A DNA stretch of 64,000 nucleotides from NCBI GenBank assembly GCA_029641185.1, contig JAPWGK010000018.1, positions 62,001 to 126,000 on the forward strand, written 5' to 3'. The stretch is from Pseudofabraea citricarpa. Taxonomy: Eukaryota > Ascomycota > Leotiomycetes > Helotiales > Dermateaceae. The notes under the pieces were generated by a model, which did not search any database, was not told where the DNA came from, and was given only the letters and a program-made list of their open reading frames with translations. Shown here one piece after another: positions 1 to 12,028 of this stretch (positions are counted from its first letter, which is position 1; the number at the start of each line of letters is the position of its first letter). A program made the translations under genes and the position numbers.

Positions 1-771
1 AGTTTTGTTTTGTGTTTGTTTTTTTCTTGTGTTTTGTTCTAGAGGCGATCCCATGATGAGGATGGGCGGAGATAGGCGCATACGCTTTTTCGAAGCGACA
101 GGAGGGGTAGCATAGAGAGAGAAAGAGAGAGATGTGGTGATTTGTATACAATAGCATTCCGTGCGCTAAGGGAAGTAGCCCTTGGATGGCGAACAAGCAC
201 CTAATTACTAGACTATCTAAGCATATAGATGTCTATAAAAAATGGAAAATCATAGAAGACGGCCTGGGGCCTCCCATGCACGCGAGCTTTCCTTCGTTAC
301 GATAATAGCGATGATCATAGCAATAATAGCCACGCGAAGAACGTAATACGTACTACAACGTTCCTCTGCTCTCCCTACCGGCGATCTTCGGTATAAAATC
401 ATCTGGATAGAGGTTTTGGATATTTTAATCGCGTGGATCCCTAGAAATTTATACGTGTTATTATTATTGGACATTCGCGAGTTACAAAGACGAATTGAGA
501 TAGCCCTCGTTCCCCGCACTTATATACTGGATTATTGAAAGCCGCACCCCACATCTCCGTCTCCAGTCGAGGCCAAGGCCCCGCATTGTGCTGAAGGCCC
601 CACTGGTTGATGTGCGATAGTAGGCCCTCCTATGCGCCTTCCCCGCGCGCACCCAACCCGTCATCTAGTATGCCAGCATAGCCAGCGTTTCATATTTCAG
701 TACAAATACTGCACTCCTGCACTGTGTTATCTTGTCCGCAAAGACAGCACCTCCACTTGGTATCAGCAATC
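1..771. other. Intergenic / left edge, no gene supported
   Basis: AT-rich sequence with a T-rich first 40 bases and a short GA tract near 114-132. Small open frames on the minus strand have no ATG-led domain or splice logic and look random. The last 150 bases should hold the promoter and 5' leader of the MFS transporter that starts at 772. Confidence 0.5.
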
Positions 772-2864
772 ATGGATGAGCCATTGAAGATCGAGCAACC
801 ACAGCGTCGTCTGGTGCGCAGGCAAGTCGTCCCAGTACCTGGTCGCTTAAGTTACACCCCCAATTAACCACCGCGCACAGCCACGCCCACGAGGAGGATA
901 TTCCTGGGACGGTCAATCTCAAAGCGAGCGGTAAGCTTCCTGGAAAGTCTGACGTCCTCGTTGCTACGTATTAATGTGTCAAAAGAGGGAGATGACACGG
1001 CCTACGGCCAGGCTCTCTTCCCAATTCCTGCGGATGACCCAAATGACCCGCTCTTGGTATGTCGTTGGTCACGACGGGAGAACCCACGTCCACGCTAATG
1101 AGCCTGGACAACAGTGGCCAGATTACAAGAAGACAATGATACTGATTATCGTATCCCTCTACTCCTTTCTGGGGAACTCGGCTTTGCTGGGGCCGTCGGT
1201 GTATATTGGAATCTATGCAGCCGAATTCGGCATCTCACCAACAAAGGCATCGGGATTGATCTCTTATCCCAATTTAGCATTTGGATTTGGTCAGCCTTTC
1301 TCCACTCTGACTTGGTCTCCGCTGCACATCACACTAAGTAACCTTTACAGGCTCCTTGCTCCTTGTTCCTCTCTACCTGAAGATTGGCAGACGGCCGGTG
1401 ATGCTGGGCTCTCTTGTCTGTGTGAGTTCTGCCTATTCTCCTATTTTCGCCAGTGCAGTCGGCTAAATACCGACAGTTTCTGGCAGGGCTCATAGCCTCA
1501 TCGCAAGCGACTACTTTCAGCGGGTTGATGATTGCCCGGGTGTTTCATGCCTTCGGTTCGGGGGTATGTGAAGCCCTCCCAGTGCAACTAGTAAATGACA
1601 TATTCTTCCTGCATGAGCGCGGGAAGCGGATCGGGTATTATACCGGTAAGCTCAAGAGTGCGCACCTTGGAAGGGTATGCTGCTAATTCTTCCCGGGTTA
1701 GTTTGCTTGTGCCTTGGTGCAACAGGTCCTCTCTATGCAGGCTATATGCTGGCTGGAGGTTACTCGTGGCGTTTATTCTTTTATGTTGAGATTGCCTTTG
1801 CAGGTGCATTGCTTCTCCTCGCATTTGTCTTCGTTGAGGAAAGCACATACCATAGAATTCCTTCGACGGCAGATATTGCCTCTGGAAATTCGCTGGAATC
1901 AAAAGATAGCCATGTGCAAAACCTGGAACGACTCCCAAGCATACCACCCCGAAAGTCCTTCATAAGCACCCTGAAACCATGGGGCAAAATCGACAAGGAA
2001 GCAGACTTCTTCGGCACGATGCTACGTCCATTCACGTACTTCTTTGTTCCGGCCGTATTTTGGGTCATCACAACTTATGGTAGTTTAACACCCCTCGATT
2101 TTCCTAGGGCTATGCAATACATGAGTGGGAGCCGTGCTAATAACAAGACAGGGATTTACATCGGCCTGGGAGCTTTAGCATTTAATTATACGTTTCCTAT
2201 CAAAATTGTCGAGCCTCCGTATAATTGGAAACCGGTCAGTGATTCCATGACTTGATTGCAGTTCAAGCAGATCAAATAACGTGCTTACGTTGGATAGGTG
2301 AATTCTGGATTGATCGCAGTTGGCAATGCTGTCGGCTATTTCCTCGCCATCCCCTTTACCTTCAGTTCCGATCGCCTTGCAGCTCATCTTACTCGCAAGA
2401 ATAATGGTATACGAGAAGCCGAGATGCGTCTTGGAGTCTTGTTACCCGCAATGCTAGTGGCGCCCGCCGGGCTGCTCCTCTATGGTCTTACTGCAGAGCG
2501 CAACCTCCACTGGTTCGGCTACTTTGCAGGAGTAGCGATGGTAAACTGGAGCGCCTACTTCTACTTCTCCTTCACCCTAGCATATGCAGTAGATTCGTAC
2601 ACAGCAAATACTAGCGAGATGCTAATCGCAATGAACCTAGGTAAGCAGGCCATCTCGTTCGGCATGGGTCTGTATCTGCTGGATTGGATCCTTAACCTTG
2701 GGTATGCTGTGGTCATTAGTGGGATATTTGTTGGTGTGCTGCTGGCAAATAACTTGCTGTTGCTTGTTTTTATGGGGTGGGGGAAAAAGATTCGCATTTT
2801 GACATCCAGAACCTGGCTCGGTGGCATGCACCGACGCTCGGCCGGACAAGTTTTGTCACATTGA
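772..2864 (+). CDS. MFS transporter, DHA1-like, 9 exons
   Basis: A 537-residue major facilitator superfamily permease of the fungal drug:H+ antiporter/HOL1-like type, expected in the plasma membrane as a 12-helix proton-coupled exporter or importer. Exons are 772-821, 881-930, 986-1056, 1115-1289, 1351-1421, 1477-1645, 1702-2079, 2152-2234 and 2298-2864; the frame closes exactly. The N-terminus carries the family's DDPNDPL stretch followed by W-P-D-Y-K-K before helix 1. The loop between helices 2 and 3 has IGRRPVMLGS, and the segment GSGVCEALPVQLVNDIFF matches the conserved helix 4-5 region. The C-terminus ends with a basic tail after LLVFMGWGKKIRI. The first intron has a GC donor (GCAAGT). 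The substrate cannot be told from sequence. Neighbouring dehydrogenase, methyltransferase and esterase genes suggest a metabolite or toxicant transporter, which is inference. Confidence 0.9.
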
Positions 2865-3745
2865 ACTATCCATCCGGCAAGGCATAGCATGTACTACATT
2901 CGCATATCTTTACTATATTTGAAGCAATAAACTGAGCGGTAGTGGCAGTTGGACACGAGAGTAGAAATGAACACGGCTTGCTCGCTTGATTTATAGCAGA
3001 TACTGAGCCTCTTTTGTATTCTACCGAACTTTAATCGCAGCGAACCGAACTGCTAATCCAGGTTACGTTTCTTGGGAATCTGGACTGGTGCCAGAGGAGA
3101 GGCTAGCCATATCCAATATAGCAGTTCTAATCCGAGAAACTTGGTGTTCGTAAGTCCCGGTGTACTTTTTGCAATGGTGCATCATGTTGATCAAGTCTTG
3201 TTCGGCAAATGCCTTTCAACAAGCAAGCGTCCATGTGAGATAGTCGAGTGCTTTTCTTGTTAAGCATACAATGATCAACAGCAGTCTCAAAGCACAATTC
3301 AGCAACCACGTATTGCCTTGAAGTACTAACAAGTGGGGCCTGCGCCACAAACAAACAGCATGGGAACTCGGTTCGGCGCCGGTAACCAGGAGAGAGAGCA
3401 ATAGCCGAGTGTTACAAGCCGGCACCACAGCGTCAGCATCAAGTGCACAAAACCCCGCTCCCCCCATAATCAAATGTGGGTGCGGCAGTGGGTCGAAGTG
3501 AAACCTTATCTTGCACCGGCTCTTGTTGGCAGAAAAGCAAACGTGCTGTTCTCTCTGCTGATGGCATACAATACGACCTTACGTAGGCGAAGCTTCGGCC
3601 CCCGAAACAACATAAATACAGGCAGTAGTCCCTCAGAGCTCTTCCCAATCCCATTGCCATTGTGCCAGTAGCATTTGCAATACCGCCCCGAATTTGCCCA
3701 GTGCCTTTGCTTCTACACGTTCTGCCTCGGTCTGGGGCAATCATC
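2865..3745. other. Intergenic between MFS transporter and alcohol dehydrogenase
   Basis: About 880 bases. Several short frames occur on both strands, but none has a recognisable domain or convincing exon junctions. The right end should contain the dehydrogenase promoter. No clear repeat is visible. Confidence 0.5.
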
Positions 3746-5002
3746 ATGCCTGATAGCACGCTACCGAGTCACCACAAGACGGCCGTCGTCGCCGCGGTAA
3801 ATGCATTGCCTTTCCACTTGCTCAGTCGCAAGATCTAACGACGCATCATAGACCAAGGATGGCGCCGTGAAATTCGAGATAGAGAGAGCCGAACTGCCCA
3901 AACCGGGCCCGTCAGAGGTCCTGGTCAAGATCTCGGCAACCGGAGTCTGCGGGACGGACATCGCCCTTGCTGCTGGGAAGCTGGGACCTGCCAGGCGGAT
4001 CTTGGGTCATGAAGGCGTGGGCCGAATCGTTACCGTGGGGTCCGATGCCATGGGGTCTCTGCTAAAGGTGGGCATGAGGGTGGGTGTGTGCTGGGTGAGA
4101 GATATTTGTGGCGTCTGTGCTTTTTGTCTTATTGATGGCGGCGAAACCAGGTGTGTCGAGCAGTTGAATTCTGGCCGGAAGATCGATGGCTGCTTTGCTG
4201 AGTATGCCATTGTTCCACAGCGGTACATTATCACTCTACCAGAAGGGCCACCGGACCACTTGCTGGCGCCCATCTTATGTGGCGGTGTGACCATCTATAA
4301 AGCGCTGAAGATCTGTGGTGCAACGCCGGGCAGATGGATTGTCATCTCGGGAGCAGGAGGCGGCGTGGGAACGCTTGGGATCCAGTACGCCAAATCCATG
4401 GGCTATCGTGTCATAGCGATTGACGCAGGTGCTGAGAAGGAGCAGATATGTTTAAAGCTCGGGGCCGAAGCTTATATTGACTTACTTCAGACCCAAAGCA
4501 CCCCGTCTCAAGTCCAGTCCATCACCAAAGGGCAAAATGCTGCTGCTGTCTTGGTTGTAGCGGGCTCTGGAAAGGCATACCAGGACGCTCTGGAAATGCT
4601 TGCGGCATACGGCACCATGGTCTGCGTGGGAATCCCACCCCCCTCAGGTATATTGCCATCCGTCTGAAAGGGCAGAGACCTTACTCGCTCTGCTGGCGAC
4701 GCTGACAGGTGTTGCAAATTAGATCTGGTCCACTTCCACCCGTTGACGTTCATTGACAAAGGCATCCGGATCATAGGGTCTGCAGTGGGTAGCCGTCTCG
4801 ACATTCTTGAAGCAATTGAGTTTCTTGAGCGTGGAGTTGTAGTGCCCAACGTACATCTTACGCGGCTCGAGGATCTTTCTGAAATCGCGGAACAATTTCA
4901 AGCAGGCAAAGTGAGTGCCCCCTTTTCCGAAAGCTTCTACCTTCTACTTGATACTAACGAGCACAGGCGATTGGCAAATATGTCATCCAGATGGAGGGGT
5001 GA
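3746..5002 (+). CDS. Zinc-dependent alcohol dehydrogenase (MDR superfamily)
   Basis: A 354-residue medium-chain dehydrogenase, probably cytosolic, oxidising an alcohol or reducing an aldehyde with NAD(P). Exons are 3746-3796, 3858-4647, 4723-4910 and 4967-5002. Catalytic zinc ligands are visible at Cys48 in GVCGTD and His68 in GHEGVG; the structural zinc site is Cys101, Cys104, Cys107 and Cys116. The Rossmann dinucleotide motif is GAGGGVG near residue 178. The length is normal for the yeast ADH-like subgroup. The spacing between the third and fourth structural cysteines is one residue longer than in yeast Adh1. The start is the ATG at 3746, because it supplies the usual KTAVV first strand. 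The gene lies between the MFS transporter and the LaeA-like methyltransferase on the same strand; co-function is plausible but unproven. Confidence 0.9.
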
Positions 5003-5774
5003 GGCCGCAGATGTAAAGTGATTAGGGTGAGAGGCGGTTGGTACAGGTTGGTACAGTACAAACAAGTCATTCTAGCTAGTTCAGACAGCAGCCATGGGAA
5101 AGAAAGACGGTGCGGATCCTGTTGTAATGTAGATCTACACAGGTCGTGTGCTGTGGATTATTGGATGTAAGCGAGCTGTCAATGTCGGGCGAGTGTAGCT
5201 CGGTATCCACTCGTACTACTACCACGACCACCACTATTCTGCATTGCATCAGTGCATCGTGACAGCAAAGGGGAAGCAAGATGATGCCTGATTCTGGTGC
5301 CGGTGGATTTCATACAGTGCCGTGATGTGATTTAGGATACCGTGCTGCATATTCCGGGGGGATGTCTGATCAACAGCAGCAGGATGGGTAGCGGGGACAT
5401 GTCCGGAAGTTAGTACAACCCCTCTTGCTACTATTCGTGGGATCTTGGATGTCAGAGGTCTGGGTTTGTTTGGCTGTCGGTGCGGCCCGTTTCCTGGCGC
5501 CATCCATGCTGTACCGTACTGTATTGTAGTAGAAAGCCCAAATCACCATCTCGATCCATCTCGATTTTGACCTCAACAGCCCACCATCACGGCCGAGCTC
5601 CCCATAGCATCACCACCACCACCACCACCACAACCAGCATCTTGACACATCGAACAAACCGTCTATTCGATCTTTCTGGGTTTGTGTCCTATTGCCTCCG
5701 TAAACCGTGCCTGTGATTGGGGCCGGGGCTGCCGTAAACAGCTTCCGTCAGAGTCTTTGCGACAAATTTTCAGC
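5003..5774. promoter_or_regulatory. Intergenic, 5' region of the LaeA-like gene
   Basis: About 770 bases with no gene. It holds a CTGTA-type motif cluster around 5509-5530 and an ACC/CAC trinucleotide run at 5611-5633. CT-rich sequence around 5560-5760 looks like a fungal core promoter and leader for the downstream methyltransferase. Confidence 0.45.
5611..5633. repeat. (CAC)n trinucleotide microsatellite
   Basis: Perfect CAC/ACC run of about seven units in the leader region of the LaeA-like gene. It ends about 140 bases before the chosen ATG and is outside the reconstructed coding exons. Confidence 0.85.
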
Positions 5775-7268
5775 ATGAGCAATCCAACTGCTAACCCGTC
5801 GTCTCCTCCATCTCCAGACCAGCGCCTGTCTGAGCCAACGACGTCGGCCAACACCGCTGACACTACTTTGCTCCCTACTGTACCAGGCGGTGGCCTCCAG
5901 TCTGAACATGCTGCCGTCCCAAATCCAGCACTCGCACTCGCAGCAAACGCCTCAGGCCACGCCTTCTCTCCCGCAGAAGGGGTAAGCAGCGCCCATGCCG
6001 AGGAGACAGAGAACCAAGAAGAGGATTTCGTAGATCCGGAGGACCCGGAGGATCCATTTGGTGATGATGAGTAGTTAGTCTGGCCGTGTCTTCCCTGCTT
6101 GCTTGAGCCTAATTGACGGGTTGAACAAGTGATCACGCGACCACGGCTTCTCTTTCCTCGTCCATCACCAGATACCGATACGAGAATGGGAGAAGATATC
6201 ACGCATATAAAGATGGCGAATACTGGTGGGTTCAGGATCCGTCTTGCAATTCTCCGTTTTCTGTGCGCCTCAGCGCTCAGCGCTCATGGATGGCCACGTC
6301 TAGCTAGGTATATAAAAAGCTAACTAGCTTCCCAGGGGCCCTAACGACGAGCAGGCAGCCGACCATCTTGATATTGCAAACCATCTTTACTTACTCATGC
6401 TAAAGAACAAGCTCTATCTCGCGCCCATAACAAAGCACCCCCAGAAAGTGCTGGACGTGGGGACCGGAACGGGAATCTGGGCCATTGATTTCGCTGACCA
6501 GCACCCGTCAGCAGAAGTTATAGGCATGTACTCATAGTAGCACAGAGGCTGCGGCCCACTAACTCGTCACCAGGCACCGAACTGAGTCCCATACAACCAT
6601 CATGGGTCCCGCCGAACTGCAAGTTCGAGATAGACGATGCTCAGGATGAATGGACATTCAAGAAGAACTCGTTTGATTTCATCCATGTGCGCAGCTTATT
6701 TGGCTGCATCGCCGACTGGCCCAAATTCTACAGGGAGGTTCTCAAGTAAGAAGCCCCTGCACACATCGATTCAGTTAACCTTCTCCTAAATCACCATTTT
6801 GCTAGGCATCTTCGACCGGGCGCATATCTGGAGCAGGTGGAAATGGCTCCGGGCTTTAGAAGTGACGACGGTAGTATGGATCCCAGTACCGCATATGGTC
6901 AATGGCATGATCTGGGTGTCGATTGTGGGCGCAAGATGGGCAAGTCATTCGAGACCATGTACGAAATGAAAGGCTTTATTGAGGCAGCTGGCTTCGAGGA
7001 CATCGTGGAGCAGACGTTCAAACTGCCTATCGGTCCATGGATGCCAGGAAAGGCCAACAAAGAGATGGGAATGTGGGCACGGCTACATGTAGAGGAAGGG
7101 TTGGAAAACTGGGCAATGGCACCATTGACTCGGGTGTTGGGATGGAGTAAGCAGGATGTTGACATCTTTATCGCGTATATGAAAAGGGACCTAAAGAGCA
7201 AGCGTGTACATGGCCATCACGAAATGAGAGTCATCTATGCGAGAAAACCTCTGGACTGGGTTCCTTAG
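5775..7268 (+). CDS. LaeA-like SAM-dependent methyltransferase
   Basis: A 390-residue class I methyltransferase of the fungal LaeA/TAM group. Exons are 5775-6070, 6172-6225, 6336-6523, 6574-6745 and 6806-7268. Residues 1-100 form a low-complexity Ser/Pro/Glu-rich disordered head. The family signature YENGRRYHAYKDGEYW follows, then PNDE and the SAM-binding motif I, VLDVGTGTGIWAIDFAD, near residues 155-171. Motif SPIQPSWVPPNCKFEIDD and the acidic post-I region come next. The third intron has a GC donor (GCATGT); this choice restores the expected I-G-T-E-L-S-P junction. Members of this family act as nuclear regulators of secondary metabolism or as ordinary O/N-methyltransferases; the sequence alone does not decide which. 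Transcription converges with the esterase, whose stop is 200 bases away. Confidence 0.88.
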
Positions 7269-7469
7269 CTTGATGGTTATAATCAAAACCTTATTGGATA
7301 ATCTTCACCGAAACATGAGAGTTTGTCAATCTAGAGACCAGGTTTGTTGTATGCTATCAACATGTATCTAAAATGAGTAATTATTCAAAAACGTATTAAT
7401 GTTAAGAGTTCAACGTCGCTGCTCCATCATCCGTTTCGTAAGCCAGCGAGGAGAAATGCCAGTAGATTT

Positions 7470-8682
7470 CTATGCAGCACCAAGCACAAATTGCAGCCCC
7501 TTGACCACATTTTGTAGGAAAACTTTACCTGTCTTCAAAGATGGGAAGACGAAGAAATAGTGAGGAAAGCCATCATAATGGTCTCTTTTGGTTTTCACAC
7601 CAGCATCCTGAAGCATGCGCTCGAGGACAATGCCATCGTCGCGGAGAATGTCTTTCTCACATGTTGCGATATAGACTGGCGGGTAGGATGCAAGGTTGGG
7701 CGAGATTGATGCAAAGACGGTTCCATCAGTCGGCTGGGCACCAGCACTCTCTGCATTTATAGTCAGTGCCTGCTTGTATAAGACATTAATTAGCATGTAA
7801 AACATAGTACTGACCAAAGGAGACATCCATGCAGTGACGATCAATTATGGCAACACCTGTGGCATGCTCGGTGTAAGAGGTGTAGATGTTCCTGTATTTT
7901 TCTGGCGGGTTGTCGTAATGGCTAGTTATGGGATTCATAGTCACAACTCCCTTAATCAGGTCTCGCTTTCCTTGACGGATGAGCTTGTCCGCAACCGCTA
8001 AGGCGAGTCCGCCACCTGCAGAGCCACCGATAGTAACGACTGCAGCTGCATTCGCACCAAGCTTGTTTGCATTTCCGTGGGCCTGATGATGGGTTAGCAT
8101 CGTGCATGGGGTGGGAGTCACGAAGGATGCGACGTACCCAGAGGAATGCATCGTAGCTATCGTCGATCCCGACTGGGAGTTTGTGCTGGGGAGCCAATCG
8201 GTAATCCGCTGCCACAACAACGCAAGGCGTCTGCTCAGCTATGATCCTACATATGGGATCCTCGAAGTCCAGGTTGCCTCCTATGTAGCCGCCGCCGTGC
8301 AAGTAGACGCCTAATGGGAGCGTCTTGCCCTCGCATCCCCGAGGAGTGTAGATGCGGACCGTCACGTGTTCGTTGATCTGCTCGTCACCTACGTAGAAAA
8401 GCAGGGCATTAGAGAGAGGTTGGCTGGCCAGAGAACGAAGCATCCGCACGGCTTACGCGATTGTACAGCATCAGATGGAGGACCCCATTGAGGGCCTAGC
8501 ATGGCCCCGATACCATTGTATTGGACCACCATGGGCCCAACGTCGCCCACGAGCACAGGGCGCTGTCCGCCCAGGGCCGCCTCTACCTATTATCGTGTCA
8601 GGCAGGCGGAGAGAAGGAGTGGACGGGAAGACCATACCTCAAGCCACTCCGGATCATACCCTTCATCGACTTTGGCCGTCAT
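7470..8682 (-). CDS. Alpha/beta hydrolase, hormone-sensitive lipase family esterase
   Basis: A 324-residue esterase/lipase. Exons in coding order are 8682-8638, 8586-8457, 8388-8138, 8082-7815 and 7750-7470. The HSL oxyanion-hole motif HGGGY is present, followed by VVAADYRLAP. The nucleophile elbow is GGSAGG, with Gly where the family usually has Asp before Ser. The acid lies in CEKDILRDD, and the catalytic His in HYDGFPHYF. It has no signal peptide, so it is probably cytosolic, hydrolysing short acyl esters. The start is the ATG at 8682, giving the YDPEW N-terminus usual for the group. Only about 300 bases separate it from the upstream GH89 gene on the same strand. The natural substrate is unknown. 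Confidence 0.9.
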
Positions 8683-8890
8683 GACAAACAGAGTTATGAA
8701 GGGATACGCGTACCGTATTCGGGGAGATGGTGACCAGACAGACGAGACGAAGAAATACACGCAGTGGGGCGGAAGGCGGACACGCAAAGACCAGGACTAG
8801 AACAGTTTGGCCACTCCCGGAGCTAGCTGCGAAAGTAACAACACACGCCGCACCTGGCCATGATTCAAACCTACCTGTGATACCAAGAAA

Positions 8891-8920
8891 GACAAGACAA
8901 GACAGGACAAGACAAGACAA
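8891..8920. repeat. (GACAA)n pentanucleotide repeat
   Basis: Six GACAA-type units, one with an A to G change, in the spacer downstream of the GH89 stop codon. Confidence 0.85.
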
Positions 8921-8932
8921 GGCATATTGATA

Positions 8933-8968
8933 TTCATCTTCATCTTCATCTTCATCTTCACCTTCATC
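8933..8968. repeat. (TTCATC)n hexanucleotide repeat
   Basis: Six near-perfect TTCATC units ending about 15 bases from the GH89 stop codon, so probably within its 3' untranslated region (read as GATGAA on the transcript). Confidence 0.85.
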
Positions 8969-8983
8969 GTCATATATTGCTAT

Positions 8984-11334
8984 CTAAATCCAGCCACTGG
9001 CTGCTGCTTCGCCCAGCAAGTCCGCCAACGTCAGGTCCGGGCCGGCGAGGATCGCCGGCTTGGCCTCTTGAGTCTGCCATCCCAGAGAGAAATTCAACAA
9101 CTGCGAATGGAGCGTCGAGGCATTGTAGTTTGCTGTGCCCGCAGCCAGAAGATAATCGACAAAGATCTGCCACCGAGGCAAGTAGTAGTCTTTGACAAGC
9201 CCGCCCCAAGACTTGGATGCATAGTCATTGATCTGGCCGGTTGGTCCCCAGAGGGTGATCTGATTCCGAGCGCTGTAGTCGTAGATGGCCGTATTTTGGG
9301 GGTTAGATGTCGATGATCCGGCCGCCGAGAGCCAGGTCGCCAAAGCAAAGTTTTTGTTCGTGAGTAGAATTGCGTCCAGTGTGGAAAGCAGCGAGGTTAG
9401 TTGCTCTCCTGCCGCTGAGACGTTCAAGGTTGTTGTGTTCACTGCGTTGTAAGCATCCATTAGGTCGACATAGAGATCATTGAAGCGGTTGCTAAAGACC
9501 TGCCGACTGAGATCTACCATGTCATACTGGTAAGCCGGATTTTCCCACAATGCAGGGTCTAGTGTAGATGCGTTGTACATCAACGCCCACGCTTCGGAGA
9601 GGATAGCAGGCGCATAATTCACTGTGGTTCCATGGCGCCCTGTGCGGCCAAGGAGACCGGTGATATTTGGCGACAGCTCGAAGATGGATTTGGTAACGGC
9701 GGTTGCCGATGTTAGATTGGTGTTGTTGTAGACTGTCTGCCGCATGATATCCCAGGCTGTGTACAGGACACTGGGGATGCTGTTGTTTCCAGCATATCGC
9801 CGTGAGACCCAGTGGTGAAAGTAAACGTCGGTATTGATGGGCGACCCCGACCAACTCTGGTCCAGCAGCAAGTCATACATGATCTCGTTGCCCTCCTGTC
9901 CCTCCATGGTGAGGCCAAAACCAACAAGCGAGCTCGACTCGGCGAGGGCCATAATTGGGTTGATCGTCACGTTCATGATTTGACCATACAAGCCCATGTT
10001 CCCGCCATAGTTGTGCAACTGGCACCATATCCACGGCTTCCCAAAGTAAGAGTTTGTCCTTTGCCACTGCGGCGACGATTCGGAGAAGAGATCTAGAATT
10101 AGCATGTCTGTGTCTTCCTCCACCCCTCCCAAGTAGGCGCCAATCCTGTCCAGGGTCCAGAAGTCAGAATTACTGAAGAACAGCCATCCTTGCATGAGCC
10201 ACACAGCTTCGGAATCTGCTGCCTTCAGACTCTGCCAGGTGCCAGAAGACACATTTTTGAGATATTCCACATCTCCCGAGTACGGGTTATTTTCGTTGTA
10301 CTGATCCAAGGCATATATATGAGTGACGTTGCCGTAAGCTGTGGCTTGCTTTTGGATGAAGCTCTTTTGGAGTTCGGCGAAGGTACTATCCAGTGGCTCG
10401 AGGAAGGTCACATTTGTATAGTTGATAGGGAAGTCTTCCCAGTTGGACCCGTTGACAACCTGAGCCTTGGGCCGGACTCTAGTGATGGCTCGAGGGACAA
10501 ATCCAGTAAAGGCTGGGAGTACGGGGGTCATGCCTAACTCCACCATACGAGCCACGATCTTCTTCTGGAGTTCAAATTGGCTTTCGAGCCACTCGGCTGG
10601 CAGGTCGCCTCCCCAAGAACCTTGAATATTTCCGAAGCGATTCCAGGCCTGGAATGCTGGGCCACTGAGGAAGGTGCTGATCTCTGCATCCGTCATGCCT
10701 ATCTCTTTGAAAGTCTCAACCAATATCTTCTCCTGTCCCACCCAAGCCAGAGGTAGGTTGATTCCCCGGAGTGCCATCCAATCAAGTTGCAATTCCCAGT
10801 CCTCCCACGCCCAGAAGGCCGTGGTGTAAGAGAAGGTCACTGCCAAGCACTGTTAGAAAGTGATCGAGATGGAGAGTGTTTATAGACCTGTATTAAAGTG
10901 ATATCTCCACGGGACAACACTGGCCCCCGTTATTGGCGTATTTAAGCCGGGAAATCCTGCTATTGTGGCATTTAAGCGACTGCCAACGCCCCAAAATATA
11001 TCAACATGTAGGACATCTGTTAAATACCGATGCAGACTGCCATCTGGTTACCACGGGAGCATCGATACGCAGTCTTGTGCACCTACCCACTGGTCAGAGC
11101 AATGGGCGAATTGCCTTCCACCAGAATCTGGCCCTCGGCAGTGGAAGAAATGCTATATCTATCGTTTTGGAGCGCGTTGGTTGTGTTGGGGTCAGAAACG
11201 AGACGGAAGACAAAGGCCTCAGCATGACCAGGCAGTCTTCGATTCACAAGACCTAGGATTCCTTCTGTTGATGACGCCGAAGTGACAGCCCGTGCCATCA
11301 CGCAAAGCGCTAAGAATGAGAAGACAGAACGCAT
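8984..11334 (-). CDS. Alpha-N-acetylglucosaminidase, GH89 (NAGLU family), secreted
   Basis: A 751-residue glycoside hydrolase, close to the length of human NAGLU. Exons in coding order are 11334-11091, 11043-10888 and 10839-8984. A signal peptide-like N-terminus starts MRSVFSFLALCVMARAV; an upstream in-frame ATG at 11367 would add 11 residues. Domain I has LHRYLTDVLHVDIFW and VPWRYHFNT. The TIM-barrel domain has FWAWEDWELQLDWMALRGIN and GDLPAEW. The two glutamates matching the human catalytic pair are in DQYNENNP and LTMEGQEGNE. Numerous N-x-S/T sites fit secretion. GH89 enzymes release terminal alpha-linked GlcNAc; in animals this is heparan sulfate degradation, but the fungal substrate is unknown. 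Family assignment is very secure. Confidence 0.95.
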
Positions 11335-12028
11335 GTTGCAGCGAAGAACACAGGATGTGATGCGCAAACAATGGCACCGAGAGAAGACGATGCCTTCTTA
11401 TTGAGCGCCTGCATGGCATGCACTGCAGGTGGACCCCCAGGGTGTCATGCCTACAAACACCCTCTACGGACCCGTCGCAAGGCACAGGAAAGCCTAGCGG
11501 AATAGGCAATGCAGTCCCGTACATATATACCTGGCTATAGTAGTATACCTACAGTACACAGTCCACCATCCAGCGCTCACTCGGATGGACGTCATCGAGC
11601 ATCGATTCGATCGCATCGGCACACGTGCCGCGGGGCTCCTCCTGGTGGTCATGTCGCACGTCACATGATCTTGTGGTTCATACCTGGCTGCCATGACTTT
11701 ACTCTTCTATTGAATCTTTGATTGCCCCCACTCATATATGTGTACCTAGATGTATATATCTTTTATGCGTATGCACTTTTAGCGCAACTCTACACGCATC
11801 GCCGTTGAAGGCTTCCACCCAATGCATCCCGCACGCCGCAGATGCCAGAAAACAAGTAAACAACAAATCCCTTTCTTCCCTACCCTTGAATAGATCGTTG
11901 AGATCCAGATGTAACGCCAAACCTGTTGAAAAGTTTGCCCCAAACACCACGCTAGATGCAATGCTAGTAATCAAGGCGTAGAAAGAATCGTCTACTTCGT
12001 ATGTTGAATCATAAATCATAAGAACGGT
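11335..12028. other. Intergenic, GH89 promoter and MTHFR 3' end
   Basis: About 690 bases. Upstream of the GH89 ATG are short CT/TATA-like AT stretches near 11518-11530 and 11740-11770. No convincing coding exon on either strand. Confidence 0.5.

Larger units (their letters stand above)
8683..8983. other. Short intergenic spacer with two microsatellites
   Basis: About 300 bases between the GH89 stop and the esterase ATG, both genes on the minus strand. It must contain the GH89 3' end and the esterase promoter. Two tandem repeats lie within it at 8891-8920 and 8933-8968. Confidence 0.6.

Noticed and set aside
250..664. Two short minus-strand frames at the left edge
   Set aside because: They are biased in composition, carry no motif and do not join through plausible introns.
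5682..5774. N-terminal extension of the LaeA-like protein
   Set aside because: The upstream open frame lacks an ATG; the first ATG is at 5775 and gives a usual N-terminus.
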